Assembly: GCF_045679545.1 (NCBI RefSeq)
Contig: NZ_CP166195.1
Coordinates: forward strand, 124,001 to 188,000
Length of the DNA: 64,000 nt
Direction of reading: 5' to 3'
DNA from: Enterovibrio sp045679545
Lineage (GTDB): Bacteria; Pseudomonadota; Gammaproteobacteria; Enterobacterales; Vibrionaceae
The translations under genes were made by a program, and so were the position numbers. Shown piece by piece: positions 52,066 to 62,103 of the stretch (its first letter is position 1; every line of letters begins with the position of its first letter). The notes beneath the pieces were generated by a model. The model searched no databases. It had not been told where the DNA came from and saw nothing but the letters and a program-made list of their open reading frames with translations.

Positions 52066-53037
52066 TTATATTTTTTGTAATCCCAAAGACTGCCAAATAC
52101 CTTTCTCTTCAATTTGCTCAGAGAAATGACGTTCAGCACCTTCATGGGAAAGTTTGAAGTTTGATACTGAATTGCCGGTCGAGATAACCTCGCTCGTGGA
52201 CAATGTTTGTCCTTTGTTATTTTGCAGTGATAGCTCAGTCACTTTGGTGGTGATAAAAGCATCACCCACTTTATTTTTTCGATAATCTGAATTCATGGAT
52301 AAAACATGGGAAACAGTACGGGTCATTGTTGTGGTGGTATTAATACCGACCGCGCCGAATTTTTCCGCTAAAAAGGCAGCACTTTTTCTGTCATTGGCAT
52401 CAGGCTTTATATAAACGACAATGCCAGACTTCACTTGGTCTACCTTTGCAACCAATTTAGGTAAATAAGTAATGTCGCCTGCGTCTTTCTCGTTCATCGT
52501 TGAAAGAATACCGATGCGCACATAGAGATCTGACAGTTCGTCTTCTAAATCGTTATTCTCTAGCCACCACGTCAGCGTATCTTGGTGTGACAGATTTTTA
52601 AGTTGCGCTTTAGCGTTACTCTCAATTTGGTTCAGCTCGCTTTCTATCTGGCTTTTGACATTGTCACGCTTCACACGAGCCTGCACGTAATAAGCAATAT
52701 CATTATGCTCACTGCGTAGGTATTCAGTACCAATCAAGGTCAACTGGGCAGATTTCGCGGTAACCGTGTTTTTTACATTCTCGAAACTCAGTGAACTGCT
52801 ATTAAGCTGTCGAAATTGCTCGTCTTTGGTGAAAGAAGAATCAACTTGGGTCCACAACTGTTCATTAATTTGGCTTAACGCAGATTTCTTAGCGAGATTA
52901 AGGCTACGGCCTTCCCCAACCGAATAGATGTAACTTGGATCATTAACCGTCTCGACAACATACCAATCCGGAGGCGTCGTTGACTGACACCCTGCAATAA
53001 TCAAAGGCAATAATGCTGCATAGATTCTTTTAATCAT
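52066..53037 (-). CDS. Lipoprotein with LPP20-like N-terminal domain
   Basis: A 323-residue lipoprotein with lipobox IAGC (Cys17), +2 Gln. The N-terminal PPDWYVVETVNDPSYIYSVGEGRSL...KKSALSQINEQLW resembles LPP20. A coiled region (KSQIESELNQIESNAKAQLKNL) follows and the last 120 residues are beta-rich. It is the first gene of a unit with the CsgG/LpoB-like and LPP20 lipoproteins, 21 bases before the second. No specific function is recognised. Confidence 0.78.
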   Translation of the reverse strand: MIKRIYAALLPLIIAGCQSTTPPDWYVVETVNDPSYIYSVGEGRSLNLAKKSALSQINEQLWTQVDSSFTKDEQFRQLNSSSLSFENVKNTVTAKSAQLTLIGTEYLRSEHNDIAYYVQARVKRDNVKSQIESELNQIESNAKAQLKNLSHQDTLTWWLENNDLEDELSDLYVRIGILSTMNEKDAGDITYLPKLVAKVDQVKSGIVVYIKPDANDRKSAAFLAEKFGAVGINTTTTMTRTVSHVLSMNSDYRKNKVGDAFITTKVTELSLQNNKGQTLSTSEVISTGNSVSNFKLSHEGAERHFSEQIEEKGIWQSLGLQKI

Positions 53038-53471
53038 TTTAGGTGCTGCCTAATCAGAGTGATTTCTTAAAAATGCACATGAAATAAGAGGAATAGTTAA
53101 ACAATCACCCAATGAAAAAAATCGGACAATCAAATACACACTCTCTCATTTAAAGAATATTTTCGGCCAACCATAAATGGAACAAGTCAAGCCCATATAA
53201 TAATCGGCGGCATTATCTGGATAAACATCTAGTTTTTCAATATTAAATGTGAAGTTATTGCAAAAAAAATGACTTTATCCTGACATAAAAACCATTAAAT
53301 AATCGAACAGTTTTAGTTGGAGAGCATTTTGAGGGGGTTGGGTATATTAATTGGTGAAATAATTTCGCTGAGTTATAAGTCATACATAGAGATGATTTTT
53401 CTCAATAAATACATTGAATCGAAACGATGCCACCTTGAGAGCATTAATGGGAATGTAATAACGTATAATAT
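53038..53471. other. AT-rich intergenic region upstream of the lipoprotein genes
   Basis: This stretch must contain the promoter for the leftward lipoprotein unit. It is strongly AT-rich. A 66-codon open frame at 53317-53517 runs through the T6SS terminator and lacks a plausible start, so I do not call a gene. No operator stands out. Confidence 0.5.
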
Positions 53472-53502
53472 AAAAAATGCGCCAACCAAATTGACGCATT
53501 TT
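53472..53502 (-). terminator. Rho-independent terminator of the T6SS operon
   Basis: The minus strand reads AAAATGCGTCAA-TTTGG-TTGGCGCATTTTTT: a 12-bp stem with one mismatch followed by a six-base T-run. It lies 50 bases after the vasL stop. Confidence 0.88.
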
Positions 53503-53551
53503 AAAACTTACTTTTAAGCCCTCGCTTAACCGAAGAAACCGTTGATATGCC

Positions 53552-54826
53552 CTACTTCGATGCTAACGCCTTCTGCTTAGACAATAGCCGCTGAAGAATC
53601 AATTTCTTCATAACAACAGATTTCAAATTTTCATCTAATGCTTCAAGCTCTGACTCGGCTTTCAAAAATTCACCCTCCTGAATCAACCTCTCCGTATAGG
53701 TAATACGAGCTATGAGAGGCGACAGACTTATCGCATAATTTTCTAATCCAACGGCCAATGCTTGCACCTGATCCGTTTTGCCTGTTCTCGCAAAAAGACT
53801 GACATTAGCGGCACGCGTCCTTGCCGTCGCAAAGCGATCATTAAGCTCATCAAAGTGCGCTAAAACTCCTGATTGCCAGCGCTGCATAGATTCCGTCATT
53901 TGCTGCGCTTCTGGAGAATCCGGAAATAGATACTGAAAGCTTTCAGCAAGGGCCAAGCTTGAACGAAACGTATCAGCCAAGTCCGTATCAGCAAGATCCG
54001 ATAACTTGTTTCGATAACTGCTAAACAGTTGACTTTGATAATGCTTCAGCCCCTGCGCGCCAAACTCATCTCGAATCTGCTTCGCCTCTTCCAATGAAAT
54101 CACCTTGGGCTCAGCGAGCGCTATGGTGAGTTCCGATGTTGGAGATGGTCGACTGCCTTGCACATGTTGCAAGCCAAAAAGTGCAGCTGCGCCCAGGACA
54201 GCGCCCAAAACAAAGACTAATGCACGGGCATTTTGCTTTTTCACCTTTACTTCAACGGGGGCGGGAGACATTGCAGCACTCGGGCGGCCGCTGTTTTCAA
54301 GTCTGTCTATGTGCTCGAAAATCGTGTATCCCAACACATCGAGATCCGCGACTTTCTCACTGCCTCGCTGTGAGAGATTTCGATCGATAGCTTCTAGCGC
54401 ACGCTCACAACGATACAAATCGCGTAATTGACTAAGCTGTGGCTGCATCGCACGAAGATCTTCACCGAGACGACCCAGCATCCAGCGATAAAGCTCGACA
54501 CGCTTGGCTTGTGGCATGGTGCGATCTACTCGCACATCTCGAAGCACTGCCACTTGAAGCTCTAGGCCATTAGCGAAGCCAGATAAACCCTGCGTTTTCA
54601 GTGAAGCTACGGTGTAGTAAATCGCCACCAGCAAATCAGCACCGTCGGTTGTCGCTACTTTTTCGCACAGCGTACGCACTTTTTCCCAATCCACCGCGCC
54701 CGCCAATGGGTTGAATCGGCGGTTGATCTCGTTGCGGATTTTTTGATAGTCGGCAGACTCTTTGAGTAAAGAATCATCTGCCGCTAACTTTATTCCATCG
54801 ATGTCAGTTAACATCCATTGCGCCAT
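53552..54826 (-). CDS. vasL: T6SS protein VasL (ImpA-domain, TagA-like)
   Basis: A 424-residue protein with an ImpA N-terminal-type region (residues 20-140, including VDWEKVRTLCEKV and GLSGFANGLELQ), one membrane segment at 200-219, and a helical VasL domain to the end. The family is related to the TssA/TagA proteins that cap and stabilise the distal end of the sheath. It is last in the operon, directly after vasK, as in V. cholerae. Confidence 0.88.
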   Translation of the reverse strand: MAQWMLTDIDGIKLAADDSLLKESADYQKIRNEINRRFNPLAGAVDWEKVRTLCEKVATTDGADLLVAIYYTVASLKTQGLSGFANGLELQVAVLRDVRVDRTMPQAKRVELYRWMLGRLGEDLRAMQPQLSQLRDLYRCERALEAIDRNLSQRGSEKVADLDVLGYTIFEHIDRLENSGRPSAAMSPAPVEVKVKKQNARALVFVLGAVLGAAALFGLQHVQGSRPSPTSELTIALAEPKVISLEEAKQIRDEFGAQGLKHYQSQLFSSYRNKLSDLADTDLADTFRSSLALAESFQYLFPDSPEAQQMTESMQRWQSGVLAHFDELNDRFATARTRAANVSLFARTGKTDQVQALAVGLENYAISLSPLIARITYTERLIQEGEFLKAESELEALDENLKSVVMKKLILQRLLSKQKALASK

Positions 54827-54850
54827 GGTTATACATCCTTCGTCATGACG

Positions 54851-57800
54851 TTAGTAAAGAGTACGCGAGAGCTTAAAGCCTCTAAATATGGATGCTGTAA
54901 ACGGATTGCTGTCTGCCTCTGAATGCAGTCTGTACATCACGTTACCGCTGTCGATATTGAATCGATAGTCGACGCTGGTTGCGGTTGAACCTACCACTTC
55001 TGCTGCTTCTAGTAACCGGAAGAACGCCCATGGGCCGCGAATACTGATGCTTCTTGGTGACGTGTTAGCCGCAACAGGCACCAAGGTGATTTTGCTCACC
55101 GCTGCTTCACGCAAGGTATTCGGCCAAATCAGACCCACGTTTTTACGTGGACCGTGGCTGTATTCCACATACTGACCATCGATATTAATCACAGAACGAC
55201 GTTTGTTAGCACTTAGCTCTACCGGCTCAAGGGTGAATTCAACATCCAACACGCCTTTGCGGTTAAAGAAGGCCTGCTGAATTTGACGCGCTGATTCAAG
55301 TTGGCTGAGTACATCGTTACGAATCAGCGTTTTCTCACCTTCTGCGGTATCAAAATTACCCGCATCTTCTAAGAACATTTTCAGGTTATTCTCGTAGAAG
55401 TTAGTCAGGATTCCGTTCGGTGCAAAGAAGGCTTCAAAATCTTCCAATGCAACATCTTTGCTCGATGCAGGGTTAAATGGATAACGTGACGCAAGCTTGG
55501 TACGGAATTCATTGTAAACGTCAGTCGCCCAGCGCACTTCAAGGTAACGAATGGCTTCTTGACGAATCACATACCAACTCTCATCGGCCAGCTTTTTCAG
55601 CATGGTGTCATAAGGTTGTGGCATGCCTGTCGAGATGCGCTCCAACACGTAGATTGGATCAGAGCTATTCAATGTCAAACGCGCTTTTGTGGCTTCCAAC
55701 GCCGCTTTACCGACGTCTGGTGAATCGTTGATCGACTTCATATAAGCGGTAAGCTGTGAGACAGCATCTACCACTTCATCAAGGTAAATCGGCTTGCCCG
55801 GCTCTGTGGTTGCTAAACCGTTCAGCTCAGAAAACTGATTATCAACCAGCGCAGCAACACGATAACGGGGAGATTTCACTAACTCGTCACGTGCGGCATC
55901 ATTTTCTGGCAGCTGAGGGAACAGGTCCGTGTTATCTGTGATTTCCTCTAGCAAACGATGTAAGGGCTGGTTGTTCCCCGTGATGCTTTCGAGCACCAAT
56001 ACCGCATTGTGAATATCAGGGAAGTATTTGATGTCAATGTCGTTCATCGCACGACGCCAACTGTCAGAGTAGTCTGCGATGTACTGGCTACGGATTTTCT
56101 CGCGAAGCACACGCTTGTCTTCATCGGAAAAATCAATCGATTCGGTCTGACCCAATACCCAGCTGTCAACCAATGCCAATTCAGACACAGAGTCTGACTC
56201 TGGGATAAAGTAACTGGTGAAGCCTTTTTTGGTCAGCAGGCGCGGGATTTCAAGATCGCGGCTTTCTTCAGTACGCTGTGTAAACACCACATCAAACACA
56301 GGGCCAATCGCGGTAGCTAGGTTTACAGGCGCACCAAGCACAGAGCCAGAGGCTTGTTTTAGGTTCCGATAAACGCGTTGCTCAATTGGCATGCGACTCA
56401 GTTGCCTTTGGGTGTTGGCAATCAAGCCATCATATGGGGCAAGAATCGCTTCGGCATCATCTTGTCCCGCATTACGGTCACCCACAAGATCGGTATGCTG
56501 CATCGCGTAGTCAAGGTGTTGCATTAGTCGCTCTTGGGTTTGACGATCGCCTGGGTACTGCTCCTGCCATTCTGCGGCAAAGTAGCTCTGCACCATGTTT
56601 TTATATCGGCCATCGTCGTCTGTCATCATGCGGAATACGCGCAATGCCGTTAGCATTTGTTCATCGTCTTCTGCGCCAGCAATTTCTGCGGCTGCCGTTT
56701 TCAACAAAGCAGGTAAATAGCGGTTCTCAAGCAAGCTCAGATAAGTACGTTCAACTTCCGGGCCAATCACATGACCTTGGTACAAGCCTAAATCCGAGAA
56801 ATACTGTTGCTTGTCACGGAAAAAACCAAACTCCAGTGTCGCTTGTCGAATCGTATCTAGCGGCGCGAGAATATCCACACCGTTATCAATGACCACATCA
56901 GAGGCATAGTTGTTTTCGTATTCGTTCACCTTGGCGAGAACGGCATCCGCCTGATCAACGTTTTTCAAATAGTATTGATGCCATGAACCGATAAGTAGGA
57001 CTGAGGCAATGGAGCAAGCAACAACCGATAGCATCATGACGCGACGCTTGGTTTTCGCCACTCGGAAGTTATCTGATGCCAATCCAGCCTCGGGGTAAAT
57101 CACCTTACTGAACAGGCGCTGCGTAAAATAGGTGGTTGAATTATTAGCATTTTGCGCGCTATTTACAGCATGGGAGAGCCCATATCGACGTGAAGCTGAA
57201 TCAATAAAGGCATTTGTTGGCACGCCCTGCTGATACACAGAGGTGAAATATACGCCACGCACCAAAGCGGAGGTTGAGAACTGATCACTGCCGAACGCAT
57301 CTTGCAAAAATTGCTTCAAGACATCGTGCAGCCCTGCCATTTGGCGACTGAAGCTATACATAGCAGTGCGATCTTCACCATCATAAGTTTGCATCAAAAT
57401 GCTTGGCAGCATGCCGTTCACGCGCTCGACAAAGGCACCAAAGTCTTTGTCGAATTCATTCAGCCAGCTGTCCAGATCGTCAACCGAATCGAGTGTAAAG
57501 GTGAAGCCCAACACTTCTTCGCGTTCCGCCTTGCTGCAATGACGGAAAAACGGTTCAAATCCGTGTAATAAATCCAGCTTGGTCAAAGAAACATAAACAG
57601 GCAACCGCGTCGACAAGGTTTCCATCAACTCGCGCAAACGTGTTCTCAGCAGGTTGGCATAAGCGCGACGCTCACTGGTGGTCGACGTTGCCAAATTGGC
57701 GACATCCAGCGCAATCACCACACCGTTCAATGGGCGACGACTGCGAGTTTTCTCAAGCCACTTGATAAAGTGCAACCACAATCGACGTTCAAGCTCACCT

Positions 57801-58396
57801 TCACCATCGTTGGTGGTCGCGCGTTGCGTTAAAAGCTCGCCATCGGGATCGATGAGGACAGAGTCATCGCCAATCCACCAATCGAAAGAAAAAGGATTTT
57901 CACTTTTTTTGCCGGAAGCGCGCATAACCGACGAGAACACAAAGTTCTGTCCAGAGCGATTAATCAAGCTGGTCTTGCCCGCGTTCTCTGGGCCAAGCAC
58001 CAAATACCAAGGTAGCGCATAAAGGTAATTACGCTTGTTCAGGCTTTTTTGCAGCGACGCCATGACTTGGTTGAGTTCTGATTCCTGACGTTCTTCAAAG
58101 CGCTTAATTGGATCATCTTGAAGCTGACGTTCGCGATCTTGGTCTGCGTGGTAGCCTTTCAGTTTGCGCCACTGCAAGAACCCCCAAAACGCAAGCCATG
58201 CCAGAGAGAAGATAACGCTGGTGATCGCGCGTGCAGTGATCGAGGCGAGCGGTTGAGAGTCGTTGATTGTTAGCCAAGGGCCTGCCCACCAAATGGCAAC
58301 GTTGAGCAACACAAAAATAGCCACCAATAATATTGGTAGTCCTGCCTTCATGGCGGGCAGCATTTTCTGTAGAAGCGATTTTAACTTGCTGAACAT
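54851..58396 (-). CDS. tssM: T6SS inner-membrane core protein TssM/IcmF (VasK)
   Basis: An 1181-residue IcmF-family protein of the T6SS membrane complex. Two N-terminal membrane segments (about 18-40 and 56-75) precede the cytoplasmic GTPase/ATPase-like domain with Walker A GPENAGKT (135-142). A third segment near 450-470 (VVACSIASVLLIG) leads to the large periplasmic part that binds TssJ. Length and topology are normal. Confidence 0.95.
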   Translation of the reverse strand: MFSKLKSLLQKMLPAMKAGLPILLVAIFVLLNVAIWWAGPWLTINDSQPLASITARAITSVIFSLAWLAFWGFLQWRKLKGYHADQDRERQLQDDPIKRFEERQESELNQVMASLQKSLNKRNYLYALPWYLVLGPENAGKTSLINRSGQNFVFSSVMRASGKKSENPFSFDWWIGDDSVLIDPDGELLTQRATTNDGEGELERRLWLHFIKWLEKTRSRRPLNGVVIALDVANLATSTTSERRAYANLLRTRLRELMETLSTRLPVYVSLTKLDLLHGFEPFFRHCSKAEREEVLGFTFTLDSVDDLDSWLNEFDKDFGAFVERVNGMLPSILMQTYDGEDRTAMYSFSRQMAGLHDVLKQFLQDAFGSDQFSTSALVRGVYFTSVYQQGVPTNAFIDSASRRYGLSHAVNSAQNANNSTTYFTQRLFSKVIYPEAGLASDNFRVAKTKRRVMMLSVVACSIASVLLIGSWHQYYLKNVDQADAVLAKVNEYENNYASDVVIDNGVDILAPLDTIRQATLEFGFFRDKQQYFSDLGLYQGHVIGPEVERTYLSLLENRYLPALLKTAAAEIAGAEDDEQMLTALRVFRMMTDDDGRYKNMVQSYFAAEWQEQYPGDRQTQERLMQHLDYAMQHTDLVGDRNAGQDDAEAILAPYDGLIANTQRQLSRMPIEQRVYRNLKQASGSVLGAPVNLATAIGPVFDVVFTQRTEESRDLEIPRLLTKKGFTSYFIPESDSVSELALVDSWVLGQTESIDFSDEDKRVLREKIRSQYIADYSDSWRRAMNDIDIKYFPDIHNAVLVLESITGNNQPLHRLLEEITDNTDLFPQLPENDAARDELVKSPRYRVAALVDNQFSELNGLATTEPGKPIYLDEVVDAVSQLTAYMKSINDSPDVGKAALEATKARLTLNSSDPIYVLERISTGMPQPYDTMLKKLADESWYVIRQEAIRYLEVRWATDVYNEFRTKLASRYPFNPASSKDVALEDFEAFFAPNGILTNFYENNLKMFLEDAGNFDTAEGEKTLIRNDVLSQLESARQIQQAFFNRKGVLDVEFTLEPVELSANKRRSVINIDGQYVEYSHGPRKNVGLIWPNTLREAAVSKITLVPVAANTSPRSISIRGPWAFFRLLEAAEVVGSTATSVDYRFNIDSGNVMYRLHSEADSNPFTASIFRGFKLSRTLY

Positions 58397-58415
58397 AATG
58401 TTTCGATCCCTGCTT

Positions 58416-59831
58416 TTATTGTGCTTTCGCTATGTTTTCGAGCCGCTGAATCAATGACGGCTCCCAGTCAACCAACGACGTTCTGGTCGTCTGTTCTAAC
58501 AAAATCTGATACTGCTGTTCTGCCATGGCAGACAGTTGATGACGACGCATGACATCTGCAGATAACATGCGCCAGTAAAATTGATCTCTGGGTTCTTTCG
58601 ATTCGGCTAAGCCATCGTTGAGCATGGCGAGCGCGACGGATAAGCCGCCTTCATCTGCTAAGGTAAAGGCTTCTTTGCGTTTCGCATCCCAGTCAGACGT
58701 GCCAGCAGCGCCCGTGCTTGAGGTTTCCCCTTCATCGAGCCAACGGCGCGTTTCATCGTTCACAAACGGTGCGCCCCCTTTGAACCTAAGCTCAGTCACG
58801 AGCGGAAGACGTTTAATGAAAGCGCGGGTTTCGTTGGCAATGGTGTCTGCCCATTCGGTATTGCCAAGTTTCAACGCAATGCGGTAACTCAGAAAATGGC
58901 CGTCAATCCAATACGGTGCCACGGTTAGGCTTTGTTCTACCTTTCGCCACAAGGCATGGTCTGCACCACGGTTAAGTTGTTCTTCGTATTCGGAGATACG
59001 ATCAAGCGAAGGAGGCATTAGCTGTGTCTCGCCGTTTGCTTCGGCTTCTGGGGCCGAAGTAATCGAAAACCATACCGAAAAACGGCGTAGCCGCAACGAA
59101 AGCGCAATACCACCACCATCCAACTCGGAGACAAATTCAGACACTTTGAGCAAGGTTTGTTTCACGGCGCGATCGGAACTGCCGTCAATTTCTAACTTGC
59201 CAGCGTTTGCCGCCGTTGATGGTGAAGCCGTTGAAAGCGCTTCGTTTTCAGTGGCTTTCGTTGTAGCTTGCACCAAACGCTCATTGTTGGTGAGTTTTCG
59301 CTTCACCATCGCGCCAATGTCTTTTACACCTTCGGTCGGTAAATCATGCTCGACTGCTGCCGCCTCAAGTTCGTTAAGCGCTTTGTCGAGTTGCACCTTT
59401 TGATCTTCATCGAACATCGAGGCATCAATTTTGTCTGCCGCTTTTTCTGTTCGCTGTATGATCTGCGAGTAGAACTTGCGACGAGGCAGTACGCCGCGAG
59501 GTCCAGGAGCCGGATGACAAGTTTCCCAATACGCGTTAATGAAATCTGCCAATACAAAAATCGACAGGGTAAAACGCTCCGGTGACGCTTGATGTTGAAG
59601 ACACTGCAACAGATGCGTAAGAAGCTTCAGATCCTTGGTAGTGCCTTCCATCAATTTGAACGCACTTTGTTCGGCCTCGGCCCATTGCACTTCCGTGTGG
59701 GATAGAGAACCGACTTTCATCATCTGTCCTTCGACAAAGTCCAGTAACGCATCTTCAAGAAGTCGCTCTCCCACAGGGTTTGCCCCTTCAATGGGCTTGC
59801 TGACTCGCTGTCGGTAAGTTTGCATATCCAT
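58416..59831 (-). CDS. tssA: T6SS protein TssA (VasJ), ImpA-domain
   Basis: A 471-residue TssA protein. The N-terminal ImpA domain includes NPVGERLLEDALLDFVEGQM and ETCHPAPGPRGVLPRRKFY divided by helices; the C-terminal domain is the VasJ-type helical region (ADEGGLSVALAMLNDGL). AGGAG 5 bases before the ATG at 59831 sets the start; the frame opens further upstream at 59852. TssA primes and coordinates sheath-tube polymerisation. Confidence 0.92.
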   Translation of the reverse strand: MDMQTYRQRVSKPIEGANPVGERLLEDALLDFVEGQMMKVGSLSHTEVQWAEAEQSAFKLMEGTTKDLKLLTHLLQCLQHQASPERFTLSIFVLADFINAYWETCHPAPGPRGVLPRRKFYSQIIQRTEKAADKIDASMFDEDQKVQLDKALNELEAAAVEHDLPTEGVKDIGAMVKRKLTNNERLVQATTKATENEALSTASPSTAANAGKLEIDGSSDRAVKQTLLKVSEFVSELDGGGIALSLRLRRFSVWFSITSAPEAEANGETQLMPPSLDRISEYEEQLNRGADHALWRKVEQSLTVAPYWIDGHFLSYRIALKLGNTEWADTIANETRAFIKRLPLVTELRFKGGAPFVNDETRRWLDEGETSSTGAAGTSDWDAKRKEAFTLADEGGLSVALAMLNDGLAESKEPRDQFYWRMLSADVMRRHQLSAMAEQQYQILLEQTTRTSLVDWEPSLIQRLENIAKAQ

Positions 59832-59839
59832 AAGCACTC

Positions 59840-60544
59840 CTACCAACGACACGTCTGGCGCATTGGGCCAATCGTTTGTTCGAGTTCGGCGGTGTCAAAT
59901 GTTAGATTACCAATCTCATCCAAATCAGAGCGCACCACGGCACGAGGGCCTGACATCAATGCCTTCATCACATCAATCGCGGGTAAGCCTCGGCCTGCAC
60001 GCATAATGCTTCCTGTATCGTCACTCAACCAACGTTGCGTCACACCGTAATTCGCGGATGTGGTCACTTCCGCTTTTCCTGCGGAAGTCACTGTCTGCAA
60101 GACGAGTTCCACTCGGCTGATGTTATCAATGCAGCTAAACATCAAAATTGGCATATCTGCGATTTTTTGACCTCGGTCAGGCAAGGCGGTCGCTGTCATC
60201 CACATGCCCGCTTTGGGTTCTTGATCGTTGATATAACGGAGAACAAACCCACTGCGATTGTCTTCATCACGCTGACTTTCGCTGGCGGTTGCCCGCAACC
60301 ACGCTTCGGGCTTCATCACCTTGAACGTGGTTTCTGGCATTTTCATCAACGGGGTGTCGAACACTTGGTCAAAGCATGCGAGCCTTTCCAACCTGCCAGA
60401 AATGCCAACACACGTTTTCGCTTCTTCAAGCACACCCTCTACTTGTGATTGGCCGACATTATCGCCGTCAGCGTACGCTGCAATCGGTGCAAATAAACCG
60501 GTAAGTAGTAGGCAACCTAAGGCCATAGAACTGGCGCGATGCAT
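59840..60544 (-). CDS. vasI: T6SS-associated protein VasI (TagO family)
   Basis: A 234-residue exported protein. The signal peptide ends at AYADG. The mature part has CVGISGRLERLACFDQVF, a conserved opening of the VCA0118/TagO family. The ATG at 60544 lies 3 bases after the vasH stop; GGAG is 11 bases upstream. Its role in the T6SS is not well defined. Confidence 0.87.
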   Translation of the reverse strand: MHRASSMALGCLLLTGLFAPIAAYADGDNVGQSQVEGVLEEAKTCVGISGRLERLACFDQVFDTPLMKMPETTFKVMKPEAWLRATASESQRDEDNRSGFVLRYINDQEPKAGMWMTATALPDRGQKIADMPILMFSCIDNISRVELVLQTVTSAGKAEVTTSANYGVTQRWLSDDTGSIMRAGRGLPAIDVMKALMSGPRAVVRSDLDEIGNLTFDTAELEQTIGPMRQTCRW

Positions 60545-60546
60545 AA

Positions 60547-62100
60547 TTAACTGATCTCCATTTTCAAGCACTTATGCGCCAAGGTACGTTTAGGAACACC
60601 TAGGCTTTCCGCCGCTTTGGTTCTATCACCATCAAATGTGGTGAGACGCGAGCGGATAACACTGATTTCAAAGTGCTGAACTGCAGCCTTGAGATCATCA
60701 ATATTGGTGAGGTCAACACCTATGAAGTCATCCGTTTCCACTTCATCGTTACTGGCTGCTGGCATCTGACTGCGCTGCTGAATCACTCGTCCGCTAAGAC
60801 TATCGGCGGTGATTTCCTCCCCATTGGCCGTCATTGCGCAGGCATACTCCACCAAGTTACGCAGCTCTCGCACATTCCCTGGAAAGTCATGGCGATTGAG
60901 TAAATCAAGGGCGGCATAACGCATTCCTGCGATATCCACGCCAGCCATCTCGTTGTAAGCATGAATAAAGTGACGACATAACTCGGGAATATCATCCAGT
61001 CGATCAACCAACGCAGGCACATAGATAGGGAACTGGTTTAGGCGATAGAAAAGGTCTCGACGAAACTCGTCAGTTTCCGTTTTTTGTTGCATCTCAACAT
61101 GGGTGGCAGCAACAAGGCGAAAATCGACTTTTATCTCTTTAGAAGCACCAACAGGACGATAGCTGCGTGATTCCAAAACCCGTAGCAATTTGGCTTGTAA
61201 CGTCAACGGCATATCGCCGATTTCATCAAGAAACAGCGTGCCTCCGTCCGCATCAGCAATCAGGCCCGTTTTGTTGCGATCAGCGCCCGAAAACGCACCT
61301 TTTTGATGACCAAACAATTCGCTTTCCAACAAGTTTTCTGGAATAGCAGCACAGTTGATAGCCACGAAAGATTTGCCTTTGCGATCAGATAATTCGTGCA
61401 CGGCGCGAGCGACCAGCTCTTTACCTGTACCCGTTTCGCCACAAATAAGTACGTTCAGTGATGATTGTGCTGCCGTCACTACCTTGTTGCGCATTTCTTC
61501 CATTGGCGTGCTTTCGCCAATCATCACGCGTTTCAGCTCAAAGGCTTTCTCGCGCTGTTTTTCATCACGGCGGATGGCGGCAATTGATGAGCTCAGTGCC
61601 GAGATTTGACGATGTTCATCACCAAGATCCGTGATGACCTGGCACTGGTTGATGAATATTTCACAAATCTGCACCCATTGAAGATCAGCCAATAAGCTAC
61701 TTAAAACTGTCGCTGGGCCTGTCATGACCAACAGCGCGTTAATACGTTTAACGCCTGGTGGTAACGGCATCACCAGCACACTTTCGCCTCGACCTCTCAG
61801 CGACATCAGATCAACAAATGCACGGTTTTCCAGCCAATAATTCAGCTTTGATGGATCAAGCAGCATCGCAGATGCAGATTGAAATACGTGGGCGAAGGGA
61901 TGCGTAAAATCATCCACTTCCCACTGATAGCGGCTTTCGTTTTCTTGCACACAGAGCTTTCTTCCCTGTTCACAAGGAAACATGACCCATACATGTGAAA
62001 CACCCAGCGCGGCTTCCACCTGTTGCGAGAAAGTGGCCGTAAGCCGACCTTTTTCACGCATCGTGGAAATAGAAGCTGCGATGGAAAGCCAATCAACCAT
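60547..62100 (-). CDS. vasH: Sigma54-dependent T6SS activator VasH
   Basis: A 517-residue bacterial enhancer-binding protein. A GAF-like sensory region spans about 1-165. The AAA+ domain has Walker A GETGTGKE (221-228), the sigma54-contact loop GAFSGA (268-273; most relatives have GAFTGA) and Walker B GGTLFLDEIGD (286-296). A Fis-type HTH lies at the C-terminus (DRTKAAESLGVPKRTLAHK). It activates sigma54 promoters of the hcp and auxiliary T6SS operons. Confidence 0.94.
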   Translation of the reverse strand: MVDWLSIAASISTMREKGRLTATFSQQVEAALGVSHVWVMFPCEQGRKLCVQENESRYQWEVDDFTHPFAHVFQSASAMLLDPSKLNYWLENRAFVDLMSLRGRGESVLVMPLPPGVKRINALLVMTGPATVLSSLLADLQWVQICEIFINQCQVITDLGDEHRQISALSSSIAAIRRDEKQREKAFELKRVMIGESTPMEEMRNKVVTAAQSSLNVLICGETGTGKELVARAVHELSDRKGKSFVAINCAAIPENLLESELFGHQKGAFSGADRNKTGLIADADGGTLFLDEIGDMPLTLQAKLLRVLESRSYRPVGASKEIKVDFRLVAATHVEMQQKTETDEFRRDLFYRLNQFPIYVPALVDRLDDIPELCRHFIHAYNEMAGVDIAGMRYAALDLLNRHDFPGNVRELRNLVEYACAMTANGEEITADSLSGRVIQQRSQMPAASNDEVETDDFIGVDLTNIDDLKAAVQHFEISVIRSRLTTFDGDRTKAAESLGVPKRTLAHKCLKMEIS

Positions 62101-62103
62101 CGT

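Noticed and set aside
53317..53517. 66-codon frame upstream of the lipoprotein genes
   Set aside because: AT-rich, weak start, and it reads through the T6SS terminator hairpin.
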